Assembly (NCBI GenBank): GCA_918244965.1
Contig: CAKJYC010000010.1
Location: 1-35,959, forward strand
DNA length: 35,959 nt
Source: Clostridiales bacterium
GTDB taxonomy: Bacteria > Bacillota > Clostridia > Christensenellales > CAG-138
Direction: 5' to 3'
Shown piece by piece: positions 24,279 through 33,099 of the stretch. Every line of letters begins with the position of its first letter. The stretch's first letter is position 1. The position numbers were made by a program, and so were the translations under genes. Under the pieces are notes generated by a model, which searched no databases, was not told the origin of the DNA, and worked only from the letters and a program-made list of their open reading frames with translations.

Positions 24279-25571
24279 ATGCGGCTTTATATCGACCCCG
24301 GCACGGGGAGCATGCTGTTTACGATCCTGGTCGGCCTTTTGGGCACCGGGGTGTTTGCGTTCCGCAAGCTGTTCATCAAGCTGCGGTTCTATCTGTCCGG
24401 CGGCAGGCAGAAAAAGGACGCCGAAAAGCAGCCGATCGCGATCTTTTCGGACAGCAAGCGCTACTGGAACGTCTTTGAGTCCGTGTGCGACGAGCTGGAG
24501 CGCCGCGGCCGCGACGCCGTCTATCTCACCGCGTCGGAGGACGATCCCGCGCTCAAAAAGCAGTATGAACACATCCGCGCGGAATTCATCGGCAGCAGCA
24601 ACAAGGGCTTTGCGCGGCTGAACATGCTGAAGGCGGACGTGCTGCTGTCCACGACGCCGGGCCTCGACGTGTATCAGTGGAAGCGCTCGCGCGACGTCAA
24701 GTGGTACGTGCATCTGCCGCACATGTCGAACGACATCACGCTGTACCGCATGTTCGGGCTCGACTATTACGACGCGATCCTGCTGTCCGGCCCGTATCAG
24801 GAGCAGCAGATCCGCGCGCTGGAACGCGTCCGCAGCCTTCCCGAAAAGGAGCTGAAGCTTGTCGGCATGACGTACATGGACGCCATGAAGGCGCGGCTCG
24901 ACAGCGCGGAGCCGATCCCGGCGCACCCGACGACCGTGCTGCTCGCCCCGTCGTGGGGGCCGAGCGCGATCCTTTCGCGCTACGGCGGCCGGATCATCGA
25001 CGCGCTCTTAAAAACCGGCTATCACGTGATCGTTCGTCCGCATCCGCAGTCCTTTACGTCCGAAAAGGACATGCTCGACGCGCTGATGCGGCAGTACCCG
25101 GACAGCGAACAGCTCGAATGGAACCGCGACAACGACAACTTCGACGTGCTGCGCAAGGCGGACATTCTGATCTCCGACTTTTCGGGCGTCATCTTCGACT
25201 TCGCGCTCGTGTTCGACAAGCCGATCCTGTACGCGGACACGTCGTTTGACAAATCCCCCTACGACGCGTTCTGGCTCGACGACGAGCTGTGGACATTCAA
25301 AACGCTTCCGAAGATCGGCGAACAGCTGTCCGAGGAGAAGCTCGACCGGCTGAAGGAGATCATCGACGACTGTCTCTCGGCGCCGGAACGGCAGGAGGCC
25401 AGAGACGCCGCAAGAGCCGAGGCCTGGGCCTATCCGGGCGAAGCGGCAAAGCGCGTTGCGGATTATCTGATCGAAAAGCAGGACGCGATCCTGAAGGCCG
25501 AGGCCGAAGCGGCGCAGAAGCCGGAAAAGACCCGCAGACCGAAGAAGGAGAAGAAGGCGAAGCCCGCATAA
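24279..25571 (+). CDS. CDP-glycerol glycerophosphotransferase family protein (TagB/TagF-like)
   Basis: The 430-residue protein opens with YIDPGTGSMLFTILVG, a membrane-associated N-terminus shared with other surface-polymer proteins. The transferase domain follows (about 60-385). VIVRPHPQS and the C-terminal LISDFSGVIFDFALVFDKP match the HP and S-D-x-S-x-x-x-x-D-F nucleotide-binding motifs of TagB/TagF enzymes, which add glycerol phosphate from CDP-glycerol. Other CDP-linked donors are possible, which fits the nucleotidyltransferases nearby. It ends in a lysine- and alanine-rich tail (KTRRPKKEKKAKPA) that may bind membrane phospholipid. The RBS is GGAGG. It is cotranscribed with YidC-phosphatase copy 2. 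Confidence 0.87.
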   Translation: MRLYIDPGTGSMLFTILVGLLGTGVFAFRKLFIKLRFYLSGGRQKKDAEKQPIAIFSDSKRYWNVFESVCDELERRGRDAVYLTASEDDPALKKQYEHIRAEFIGSSNKGFARLNMLKADVLLSTTPGLDVYQWKRSRDVKWYVHLPHMSNDITLYRMFGLDYYDAILLSGPYQEQQIRALERVRSLPEKELKLVGMTYMDAMKARLDSAEPIPAHPTTVLLAPSWGPSAILSRYGGRIIDALLKTGYHVIVRPHPQSFTSEKDMLDALMRQYPDSEQLEWNRDNDNFDVLRKADILISDFSGVIFDFALVFDKPILYADTSFDKSPYDAFWLDDELWTFKTLPKIGEQLSEEKLDRLKEIIDDCLSAPERQEARDAARAEAWAYPGEAAKRVADYLIEKQDAILKAEAEAAQKPEKTRRPKKEKKAKPA

Positions 25572-25583
25572 CCGCAATACAAG

Positions 25584-25612
25584 GCACGGACAGCAGACGT
25601 CCGTGCTTTTTT
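25584..25612 (+). terminator. Intrinsic terminator after the CDP-glycerol transferase gene
   Basis: GCACGGAC (25584-25591), a seven-base loop and GTCCGTGC (25599-25606) form a perfect 8-bp stem followed by six T residues. Confidence 0.9.
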
Positions 25613-25613
25613 C

Positions 25614-25642
25614 TTGCAAAAAAAGGCGGAATGCGATACAAT
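25614..25642 (+). promoter_or_regulatory. Sigma-A promoter of the protease gene
   Basis: TTGCAA (25614-25619) and TACAAT (25637-25642) are separated by 17 bp. The -35 box begins two bases after the preceding terminator T-run. Confidence 0.82.
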
Positions 25643-25683
25643 AATTATATCTATCGACGATCGGAGCCGAAGGGAAACGTAAG

Positions 25684-28600
25684 ATGAAAAAAAGACTTTT
25701 ATCCGCATGCATGGCGATCCTGCTTCTTCTGACGGTGCAGGTGTTCGGCGGGCCTGCCCGCGCGGAGGACGGGAACGGCGCTGCGCCGCTCGATCCGAAG
25801 ACCCTGCGCGTCGAACGGCTCGGCGTGTCGGACGAACCGTCTGCGCCCGCGGAGGAGGCCGCGCCGTTTGGCCCGGACGAGCCTGTGCGCGTCACGATCG
25901 TTTTGGAGGGGAAGTCCGCAAGCGAAAGGGGCTTCGACCTGCGCTCTCCGGCAGGCAGGCGCGCGGCGGCGGATTGCCGCACCCGCCTGAAAAACGAACA
26001 GCAGGCGCTGACCGCGCGGATCGAAAAGGCGGTCGGGCACAGACTGAACGTCAAGTGGAACCTGACGCTGCTTCTGAACGCGATCTCGGTCGAGCTTCCG
26101 TACCGCGACGTCGCACGCATCGAGCGGATGAAGGGCGTGCGTTCCGTCGAGCTTGAAACGCAGTATGCGCCTCCGTGCGACGCCGAACCCGCGCAGCCGG
26201 ATTCCGCGGCGACCGTGAACATGATCGGCGCATCTTCGGCGTGGGACCTCGGCTATACCGGCGCGGGCTCGCGGATCGCGATCATCGACACCGGCATCGA
26301 CACCGAACACCAGTCGTTCGACGCGGCGGGATTCGAGTACGGGCTGAATGAGACCGCGCAGGAGACGGGCAGGACCTATACGCTGATGACGAACGCTTTT
26401 CCGACCGGGCTTAACGTTCCCGGCGTATATGTAAGCTCCAAGATCCCGTTTGCATACAATTACATCGATCACAACACGACGGTCGACCACCTGAGCGACA
26501 CGATGGGCGACCACGGCTCGCACGTCGCCGGCATTGCGGCGGCGAACCGCTATGTTCCGTACAACGGCGGATACGGACTGTGCGCACCGCTCTACAAGGC
26601 CGTGGGCATGGCGCCGGACGCGCAGCTCTGCATCATGAAGGTGTTCGGCGCGGCGGGCGGCGCGTACGATTCGGACTATATGGCGGCGATCGAGGACGCG
26701 CTCGCGCTCGGCTGCGACGCGTGCAACCTGTCGCTCGGTTCGTCCGAGCAGGGCTTCACATACGACAACGTCTATCAGACCGTGCTGAACCGGCTCTCGG
26801 ACCCGACCGAGAATCCGTGGATGGTCGTGGCGATCGCCGCAGGCAATTCCTATGCGCTGACGGACCGTATGGAAGGTTCCGTCGGCACGAACGGCCTGTA
26901 CGCCGGGGACGTCGGCCTGCATACCGGCGGCGCTCCCGGCACGTATGTCAACAGCCTGTGCGTGGCCTCGTCCGGCAAGGCGTCTGTCGGACAGACCGAA
27001 ACCGCCGCGATCTCGAACTTCAGCTCGTGGGGCGTTCCCGGTTCGCTTCTGATGAAGCCGGAGATCACCGCGCCGGGCGGCAGCATTCTGTCCGTCTACG
27101 GCAGGTACAACAGCGGCTCCGGCATGCTGGGCGGCCCGAACAAGTATACCCGCATGTCCGGCACGTCGATGGCCACGCCGCACATTTCGGGGCTTGCGGC
27201 GATCCTTGCGCAGTATTTCCGCGAGAATCCGATCGGCAATTCCGCGCTGACGCAGCGCTGTTCCGTGCGCGCGATCGTCCAGAGCCTTCTGATGAGCACG
27301 GCGACGCCGCTTGTGACCTCCTCCGGCGAATACCGGCCGATCCTGCAGCAGGGCGCAGGCCTTGCCGACGCCGAGAAGGCGATCTCCGCATCGTCTGTCG
27401 TCATGATGGATCCGCAGCATTCGTATCTGACGGGGCTTACCGGCGCGGCTGCGGACGGCAAGGTGAAGGTTGAACTCGGCGACGATCCGGCCCGCACCGG
27501 CGTCTATACCTATCGCTTCGATCTGTTCAACCTCTCGGATCATGCGCTGGACTTTACCTTTGACACCGACCTGTTCACGCAGGACGTCGCACAGCAATCC
27601 GACGGCCTGCACCTGTGCAAGACGACGCGCAGCATCCGCGCGGCGGCAGCATACACGGTCGCGATCGACGGCATTTCCGTACAGGTCGGCGCGCAAGGCA
27701 CGGATCTGACGCCGGACAGCGTTGAGACGGCGGCCGTGCCTGCGTTCGGCAAAGCGACCGTGACGGTACAGATCACGCTGAACCCGGACGATCTTGACGC
27801 TGTCCGCTGTCCGAACGGCGCGTACATCGAGGGCTTTACCTATGCGCGATGCGGCACGGAAGGGTCCGCGCACACGCATTCGATCCCGATCCTCGGCTTT
27901 TACGGCAGCTGGACCGATCCTTCGATGTTCGACGCGGCGTCCTATCTCGACGGCCTGTATCCGGAAAACGGCACGGCGAAGGCCTCGTATACCGGCAATC
28001 CGGACACCAATTATCTGCGCGTCACGCAGAACGGCGAAACGGTCCGGTTCTCCGGCAATCCGTATGCGGTCGAGAACGCGTTCCCCGCGGACCGGCTTGC
28101 GATCCGCAGCGATACGGTCCTGACGGACGTCGTATACAGCCTGTACCGCGCGGCGGGCACGACCGCGTTCGCGGTGACGAGAACGGACGGGATCGGCGGC
28201 GACAACATCGCGGTCCCGTATGCGTCCGGCCTCGGCAACAACGTCGAGGGCATCTATTACGATTCGCAGGAGGGCTGGCAAAACCTTTCTCCGAAGACGT
28301 ACACCATCAACAAAACCGCCGCGCAGATGGGCTTTTCGGAGGGCGACACGCTGTGCGCGGGCTTTTACGCGGTGCCCGAATACTATGCCATGACGCAGAA
28401 ACAGTCCTATACGGCGGCGGATTCCGGCCGACTCGACCTGAACGGCTTCCGTGCGCTGCTGCTCTCGAACCGCCTCGGACGCGGCGCATTCGTGGGCTGT
28501 GATTTCACGGTGGACGATACCGCGCCGGTGATCGAAGCCCCGTCGTTTTCCGGGAGCACGCTGACGTTTTCCGCAAGCGACGACCGGCATCTTGCCTATG

Positions 28601-29691
28601 TCGCGGTGCTTTCGCCGGACAATACCGTGTGCTACGCGGAATTCACGCCCGGAACCGCGGCGTTCTCTGTGTCGGTCGACATTTCCGCGGCGATCGCATC
28701 GGGGGACGCGTGTGTGGTCCTCTTTGCGGGAGACTATGCCGGAAACGAGTGTGCGGTTTCGCGCAGCGTTCCCGCGCCCTCCTTCAAGAAGCATCAGATG
28801 TTCCTGTCGGATCAGATCGGCGTGCGGTTCTATGCGGACCTCAGTATGCTCAGCGAAACCGACAGAGCCAACGCGAACGTGACGTTTGCGATCACCGGCA
28901 AGGGCGCAGGCGAGATGGATCCGACGCCGGTCGCGCTCGATCCGAACAAGACCAACGGCAGCGGCTATTACGGCTTCGACTGCCTCGTGAACTCGATCCA
29001 GATGGCCGACACGATCACCGCCGCGCTCCACTACGGCAACAATCAGACCGTGACGGACAGCTATTCGGTCCGGACGTATGTGCAGGCCTGGGACGACGCC
29101 TATCCGACCGATACGAGCAAGGTCACAACGCTGATCCACGCGCTCGCGGACTTCGGTCACTATGTGCAGCCGTTCCTCGCGACCGTGAACGGGTTCACCG
29201 TCGGCACGGACTATGCCGCGATGGATCAGTTCTATGCGCAATCCTACAACGTCGAAGCGATCAGGACGGCGGCAGCGGCGTACCGCAAGACGGTGGAAGG
29301 CTCCGATGTGTTCAAGGCGCCGAGTACCTCGCTGGTGCTGGACAGCAAGACGGCGATCCGCGTCTTCCTCGCGCACGCGGACGACACGAAGCTCGATCTG
29401 AACAATGTGCAGATCACCGTAACGCCGCAGTCGGGCATTGCATGGCCGACCGATCAGTGGACGGCGACGCAGTCCGGCAACCGTATTCTGGTCGAGATCC
29501 GTGACGTCAAGGCGAGCTGGCTTGACAAGAGCTTCACGGTCACCGTGACGGAAGGCGGAAACACGCAGACGGTCACGCTTTCCGCGCTGTCCTACGTCGA
29601 GCCGTTCCTGACCGCCTACAATGGCAACACGGCCGCACAGAACGCGATCTGCGCCTTCTGCCAATACGCCATGGCGGCGATCGGCTTTTGA
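25684..29691 (+). CDS. Secreted subtilisin-like (S8) serine protease
   Basis: The 1335-residue protein has a Sec signal peptide (LLSACMAILLLLTVQVFGG). An I9-like propeptide lies at about 65-160. The S8 catalytic domain follows, with D202 in IIDTGID, H280 in DHGSHVAG, oxyanion N388 in AAGNS and S495 in GTSMATPH, so the triad is complete. The next 800 residues are beta-rich repeats like those of lactocepin/C5a-peptidase proteins, ending with a region that starts LSDQIGVRFYADLS. No LPxTG signal, surface-layer repeats or C-terminal membrane helix was seen, so the anchor is unclear and the protein may be released. It probably digests extracellular protein for peptide uptake. Promoter and RBS (AAGGGA) are its own; the CapA-like gene follows after 18 nt. 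Confidence 0.92.
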   Translation: MKKRLLSACMAILLLLTVQVFGGPARAEDGNGAAPLDPKTLRVERLGVSDEPSAPAEEAAPFGPDEPVRVTIVLEGKSASERGFDLRSPAGRRAAADCRTRLKNEQQALTARIEKAVGHRLNVKWNLTLLLNAISVELPYRDVARIERMKGVRSVELETQYAPPCDAEPAQPDSAATVNMIGASSAWDLGYTGAGSRIAIIDTGIDTEHQSFDAAGFEYGLNETAQETGRTYTLMTNAFPTGLNVPGVYVSSKIPFAYNYIDHNTTVDHLSDTMGDHGSHVAGIAAANRYVPYNGGYGLCAPLYKAVGMAPDAQLCIMKVFGAAGGAYDSDYMAAIEDALALGCDACNLSLGSSEQGFTYDNVYQTVLNRLSDPTENPWMVVAIAAGNSYALTDRMEGSVGTNGLYAGDVGLHTGGAPGTYVNSLCVASSGKASVGQTETAAISNFSSWGVPGSLLMKPEITAPGGSILSVYGRYNSGSGMLGGPNKYTRMSGTSMATPHISGLAAILAQYFRENPIGNSALTQRCSVRAIVQSLLMSTATPLVTSSGEYRPILQQGAGLADAEKAISASSVVMMDPQHSYLTGLTGAAADGKVKVELGDDPARTGVYTYRFDLFNLSDHALDFTFDTDLFTQDVAQQSDGLHLCKTTRSIRAAAAYTVAIDGISVQVGAQGTDLTPDSVETAAVPAFGKATVTVQITLNPDDLDAVRCPNGAYIEGFTYARCGTEGSAHTHSIPILGFYGSWTDPSMFDAASYLDGLYPENGTAKASYTGNPDTNYLRVTQNGETVRFSGNPYAVENAFPADRLAIRSDTVLTDVVYSLYRAAGTTAFAVTRTDGIGGDNIAVPYASGLGNNVEGIYYDSQEGWQNLSPKTYTINKTAAQMGFSEGDTLCAGFYAVPEYYAMTQKQSYTAADSGRLDLNGFRALLLSNRLGRGAFVGCDFTVDDTAPVIEAPSFSGSTLTFSASDDRHLAYVAVLSPDNTVCYAEFTPGTAAFSVSVDISAAIASGDACVVLFAGDYAGNECAVSRSVPAPSFKKHQMFLSDQIGVRFYADLSMLSETDRANANVTFAITGKGAGEMDPTPVALDPNKTNGSGYYGFDCLVNSIQMADTITAALHYGNNQTVTDSYSVRTYVQAWDDAYPTDTSKVTTLIHALADFGHYVQPFLATVNGFTVGTDYAAMDQFYAQSYNVEAIRTAAAAYRKTVEGSDVFKAPSTSLVLDSKTAIRVFLAHADDTKLDLNNVQITVTPQSGIAWPTDQWTATQSGNRILVEIRDVKASWLDKSFTVTVTEGGNTQTVTLSALSYVEPFLTAYNGNTAAQNAICAFCQYAMAAIGF

Positions 29692-29709
29692 TCCGCAGGG
29701 GGGAGAATT

Positions 29710-31158
29710 GTGAAGAGAATCATCCGACAACTGATTTGCTGGAGCATGGCGCTGTGGCTGCTTGCGTGCGGCGGGCAGACGGTTGCGCCTGCCTCTGAAG
29801 CGCCCGAAACGATCGCGCCGACGGCCGTGCCGCTGCCGACCGGGGAAGAGGAGGTCGTGCTGCAGGTGACGACAACCCCTCAGTCTCCTGCGGCGACAGC
29901 GCCCCTTGCACAGGGGAGCCAAGAGCCGACGAGCGCGCCGACAGAGGAGCCGACGCCCGCAACAACCCCTTCGTCTCCTGTGGAGACAGAGCCCCCTGCA
30001 CAGGGGAGCCAAGAACCGACGGAGGAGCCGACGGCAGCGCCGGGACCGGTCCGCGCGACGATCGGCGCGGTCGGGGATATCATGGTGCCGAGCTACATCA
30101 TCGACGACGCGAAAACGGGAGCGGGGGAATACGATTTTTCGGCGCTGTTTGCGCCGTTTGCCGAGCTGTTTCAAAGCGTCGATCTGATGTGCGGCAACCT
30201 CGAAACGCCGCTTGCGGGCGCGGAGACCGGCTATACCCAGAAGAAGGACGCCAAGTCGAACGCATTTCTGTTCAACGCGCCGGATTCCGTGCTGGATACG
30301 CTGAAGGCATACGGGGTGGACGTGCTGACCACCGCAAACAACCACTGTCTCGACCGCGGCGCGGCGGGATTGTACCGCACGGTCGAAACGGTCCGCGCGA
30401 AGGGCTTTTATCAGACCGGGACGTTTTTGAACGCCGAGGACCGGCAGAAACCCTGCATCGTTGAGGTCAACGGGATCCGGATCGGGATCGTCGCGTCGAC
30501 CAAGAAGGTCAATTCCGTGACGTCCGGCAGCATGGAGGAAACGGAGCGGCAGACGGCGATCGGGTATCTGCAGAAGGGCGAGGGACTGGCCGACGACGTG
30601 ATCGGGGATATCGCACGCACAAAGAGCGCGGGCGCGGAGTTCGTGATCGTGTTTGCGCACTGGGATTTTGAGAACGACAAGCCGGCCGACAGCAGGACCA
30701 AGGCGCTTGCAAAGCAGCTGTTCCTTGCGGGCGCGGACTGCATCATCGGCTCGCATCCGCACCGGGTCAAGGGCGCGGAATACATGACCGTGCAGCGGCA
30801 GGACGGCCCGTACACGGGGCTTGTGCTGTACTCGCTCGGCAATTTCTCGGCCAACAACGATTTTGAGAAGATGGTGGGGCTGTTCGTCGAGCTGACGCTG
30901 GAGAAGGCGCCGGAGACGGGCCGCGTGACGCTCGTTGACGCCGCGGTGCTGCCGACGATCACGATCCGCAGAGGCGGCGACAACAAGAAGCAGGGCTTCA
31001 CCGTCGTGCCCGCGTACGCCGATCCGGATGCGGTCACGGGACTTTCGTCGCCGCTGACAAAGTCCGAAAAGGAGCTGCTTTCGCGGGCGCGCGAGCATGC
31101 GTGGAAGCGTGTCGGCACGGCGGCGGGGCTGCGGGCGCTGGATGCGCCCGGCAATTGA
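29710..31158 (+). CDS. CapA/PgsA-type metallophosphoesterase-fold lipoprotein
   Basis: The 482-residue protein has a short lipoprotein signal ending LWLLAC, with C20 as lipid site. A Thr/Pro/Glu-rich linker (about 25-112) follows, then a CapA domain (about 114-430) with GAVGDIMV, GNLETPL, TTANNHCLDRG, FAHWDFEN, IIGSHPHRVKG and LYSLGNFSANN. These are the metal-ligand motifs of the CapA (PgsA) family linked to polyglutamate capsule and to poorly known cell-surface functions. It acts outside the membrane. Two 30-codon stretches of the linker are encoded by DNA matching one arm of the MITE-like element at 13691. The start is GTG at 29710, with GGGGGGAG upstream. Confidence 0.92.
   Translation: MKRIIRQLICWSMALWLLACGGQTVAPASEAPETIAPTAVPLPTGEEEVVLQVTTTPQSPAATAPLAQGSQEPTSAPTEEPTPATTPSSPVETEPPAQGSQEPTEEPTAAPGPVRATIGAVGDIMVPSYIIDDAKTGAGEYDFSALFAPFAELFQSVDLMCGNLETPLAGAETGYTQKKDAKSNAFLFNAPDSVLDTLKAYGVDVLTTANNHCLDRGAAGLYRTVETVRAKGFYQTGTFLNAEDRQKPCIVEVNGIRIGIVASTKKVNSVTSGSMEETERQTAIGYLQKGEGLADDVIGDIARTKSAGAEFVIVFAHWDFENDKPADSRTKALAKQLFLAGADCIIGSHPHRVKGAEYMTVQRQDGPYTGLVLYSLGNFSANNDFEKMVGLFVELTLEKAPETGRVTLVDAAVLPTITIRRGGDNKKQGFTVVPAYADPDAVTGLSSPLTKSEKELLSRAREHAWKRVGTAAGLRALDAPGN
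29872..30013 (+). repeat. Two direct MITE-arm-like repeats inside the CapA-like gene
   Basis: Copy 1 (29872-29923) and copy 2 (29962-30013) are 52 bp each and start 90 bp apart, exactly 30 codons. Both begin ACAACCCCT and end CAGGGGAGCCAAG. Read on the other strand they match the left arm of the element at 13691-13747. Both are read in the same frame and give PLAQGSQEPT and PPAQGSQEPT. Confidence 0.8.
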
Positions 31159-31161
31159 GAC

Positions 31162-32331
31162 ATGGAAGCAGGGGACGTACAACCGATCATGCGCAAAGAG
31201 GCGCGCCGCAGGCGGGCCCTTGCATGGGCGCGCCATTTTGTCCGCAAGAACACGGTCATGCTGATCGCGCTGTGCGCCGCGCTGATCACGATGCTCTTCG
31301 TGCCGGTCGACGCGCAGTATCTCGGCTATTTCGATTTCAAGACGCTGACGTGTCTGTTCTGCGTGCTGGCCGTGGTCTGCGCGCTCGGCAACGTCTGGTT
31401 CTTTTACACGCTTGCCCGAAAGGTCGTCGTGCTGTTCAAGACGGCACGGATGAGCGTGCTTGCGCTGGTCTATATCACGTTTCTCGGCTCCATGCTGATC
31501 GCAAACGACATGGCGCTTTTAACGTTTCTGCCGCTCGGCTACTTCGTGCTGCACACGACGAAAAAAGAGAAGTACATGGCGTTTACGTTCATCATGCAGA
31601 ACATCGCCGCAAACCTCGGCGGCATGCTGACGCCGTTCGGCAACCCGCAGAACCTGTACCTCTATACAAAATTCCAGATCCCGACCGGCGAATTCATGGG
31701 CATCATGCTGCCGCCGTTTCTGTTCGCCGTCGCGCTGATCACGCTGTGCTGCGTGATTTTCGTAAAATCCGAGCCTTTGGTGCTCGACGACATGGACATG
31801 AAGCTCGACAAAAAGCGCGTCGCGCTGTATCTTGCGCTGTTCGCGCTGTCGATCGCGATCGTGTTCCGCGGCATTCCGTACTGGATCGGGCTCGTCGTGA
31901 TCCCGATCACGCTTTTGATCTTCGACCGAAAAGCATTGAAGCAGGTCGACTACGGCCTGCTCTTCACGTTCGTATTCTTCTTCATCTTTGCGGGAAACAT
32001 GGCGCGCATCGGCGCGGTCCGCTCGTTCTTCGCGTCCCTGCTCGAATGGGACACGCTGCTCGTCAGCACTGCGTCGTGCCAGTTTATCAGCAACGTGCCG
32101 AGCGCGATCCTGCTGTCGCAGTTCACCGGCAACTATCACGACCTGCTGCTCGGCGTCAACATCGGCGGCGTGGGCTCGCTGATCGCATCGCTTGCAAGTC
32201 TCATCACGCTGCGCACCTATTCGGCGCACTTTCCCAAGGGGACGCTCCGCTACATCGGGCTGTTCTCCGCGTTCAATTTCGCGTTCCTGGGCCTGTTGAC
32301 CGGATTCTTGCTGCTGCTGCGGCTGTTCTGA
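31162..32331 (+). CDS. SLC13/ArsB-like (ion transporter superfamily) membrane transporter
   Basis: The 389-residue protein has about ten membrane helices. YITFLGSMLIANDMALLTFLP in the first half and GGMLTPFGNPQNLYLYTKF are the signature of the citrate/ArsB/NhaD ion-transporter superfamily, where hairpin loops with Asn-Pro bind substrate and ion. The second half has a matching loop, CQFISNVPSAILLSQFTGN. Substrate could be a carboxylate, an anion or sodium; sequence does not decide. At 389 residues it is shorter than usual (420 to 480). The start may be 31162, three bases after the CapA-like stop, or the ATG at 31189, which has GGGGA upstream but at long spacing. It is cotranscribed with the CapA-like gene and converges on pcp. 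Confidence 0.85.
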   Translation: MEAGDVQPIMRKEARRRRALAWARHFVRKNTVMLIALCAALITMLFVPVDAQYLGYFDFKTLTCLFCVLAVVCALGNVWFFYTLARKVVVLFKTARMSVLALVYITFLGSMLIANDMALLTFLPLGYFVLHTTKKEKYMAFTFIMQNIAANLGGMLTPFGNPQNLYLYTKFQIPTGEFMGIMLPPFLFAVALITLCCVIFVKSEPLVLDDMDMKLDKKRVALYLALFALSIAIVFRGIPYWIGLVVIPITLLIFDRKALKQVDYGLLFTFVFFFIFAGNMARIGAVRSFFASLLEWDTLLVSTASCQFISNVPSAILLSQFTGNYHDLLLGVNIGGVGSLIASLASLITLRTYSAHFPKGTLRYIGLFSAFNFAFLGLLTGFLLLLRLF

Positions 32332-32332
32332 A

Positions 32333-32902
32333 TCAGATCGCTTCGATCGCGGCGGTCAGCGCGCGGATGCTGTCCGACAGCGGCAGCGTGCGTTCGAGCG
32401 GGACGTGGATGAACGCGACGCGCACCGGCGTGTCTAAGAAGCGAAGCAGCAGGGAATAGAGCAGATCGTTGCACACATAGGTCCCTGCGGTGTAGGAGAG
32501 CCTGGCGGGAACGCCCTGTGCCTTGATCGCTTCGGTCATGGCGCGCACGGGCAGCGTCGAAAAGATCGCGGCGGGTCCGTTCGGATCGACCGGATCGCCG
32601 GCGCACAGAAGCCCCGCGTTGTCGGCGATCGACGCGTCGCGCATATTGAGTCCGACCGCCTCCGGCGTGACCTCGTTCCGGCCGGCGGCAAGCCCCACGC
32701 ACAGCACGGCGTCGGGACGGAGCGCATCGGCCACGCTTGCGGCGATCGCAGCCGCGCGGCCGTATTCGACGGGAAGGCGCAGCTTCGTCAGCGTCCATTG
32801 CCCGATCTGCGCCGGAAGCGCGTTTACCGCCTCCCACGACGGGTTTCTGTCCTCGGTTCCGAACGGCTCAAAGCCGGTGATCAGCAGTGTTTTCGCGTCC
32901 AT
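32333..32902 (-). CDS. pcp: Pyroglutamyl-peptidase I
   Basis: The 189-residue cytoplasmic cysteine peptidase removes N-terminal pyroglutamate from peptides (family C15). The N-terminus LLITGFEPFG and the catalytic residues E81 (TPEAVGLN), C144 (GTYVCNDLLY) and H166 (FIHVPLE) fit the family triad of about E80, C143 and H167. It is shorter than typical Pcp proteins (about 200 to 215) at the C-terminus only. The ATG at 32902 has GGAGGG seven bases upstream; ATG 32905 is directly adjacent and equally readable. Its last base is one nucleotide from the end of the convergent transporter gene. The protease at 25684 would supply peptides for such enzymes. Confidence 0.93.
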   Translation of the reverse strand: MDAKTLLITGFEPFGTEDRNPSWEAVNALPAQIGQWTLTKLRLPVEYGRAAAIAASVADALRPDAVLCVGLAAGRNEVTPEAVGLNMRDASIADNAGLLCAGDPVDPNGPAAIFSTLPVRAMTEAIKAQGVPARLSYTAGTYVCNDLLYSLLLRFLDTPVRVAFIHVPLERTLPLSDSIRALTAAIEAI

Positions 32903-32983
32903 CATACGCCCTCCGGGATTCGGTTTTGATGAAGGTATTTTACCATGCGGCGGCCGGGCCGTCAAACCCTTCGGCCGGGATTT

Positions 32984-33010
32984 ATTATATTTTTTTGCAG
33001 CGCTGTTCAA
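32984..33010 (-). promoter_or_regulatory. Possible promoter of pcp
   Basis: On the minus strand TTGAAC (33010-33005) and TATAAT (32989-32984) are present, but the spacer is only 15 bp. The -10 box is convincing and the -35 less so. Confidence 0.45.
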
Positions 33011-33013
33011 CCG

Positions 33014-33042
33014 TATACAAATGCGAAGCCGTGTGTTACAAT
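33014..33042 (+). promoter_or_regulatory. Probable promoter of the glutamine synthetase gene
   Basis: TATACA (33014-33019) and TACAAT (33037-33042) are separated by 17 bp. It is back-to-back with the possible pcp promoter, the -35 boxes being 3 bp apart. No inverted repeat resembling a GlnR box (TGTNA-N7-TNACA) was clear. Confidence 0.55.
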
Positions 33043-33099
33043 GAGGTCGAATAGGGGTGAAGATCGCCCCGAAAAAGAAAACGGAGGTTTTGCATTCTT

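Noticed and set aside
19758-24926. A 1722-codon minus-strand open frame.
   Set aside because: It lies opposite the permease fusion, YidC fusion and CDP-glycerol transferase genes. Its composition is Arg/Gln/Asp/His-rich, as expected for a shadow frame.
25699-31236. A 1845-codon minus-strand open frame, longer than any real gene here.
   Set aside because: It is antisense to the protease and CapA-like genes, with no motifs and an arginine-rich shadow composition.
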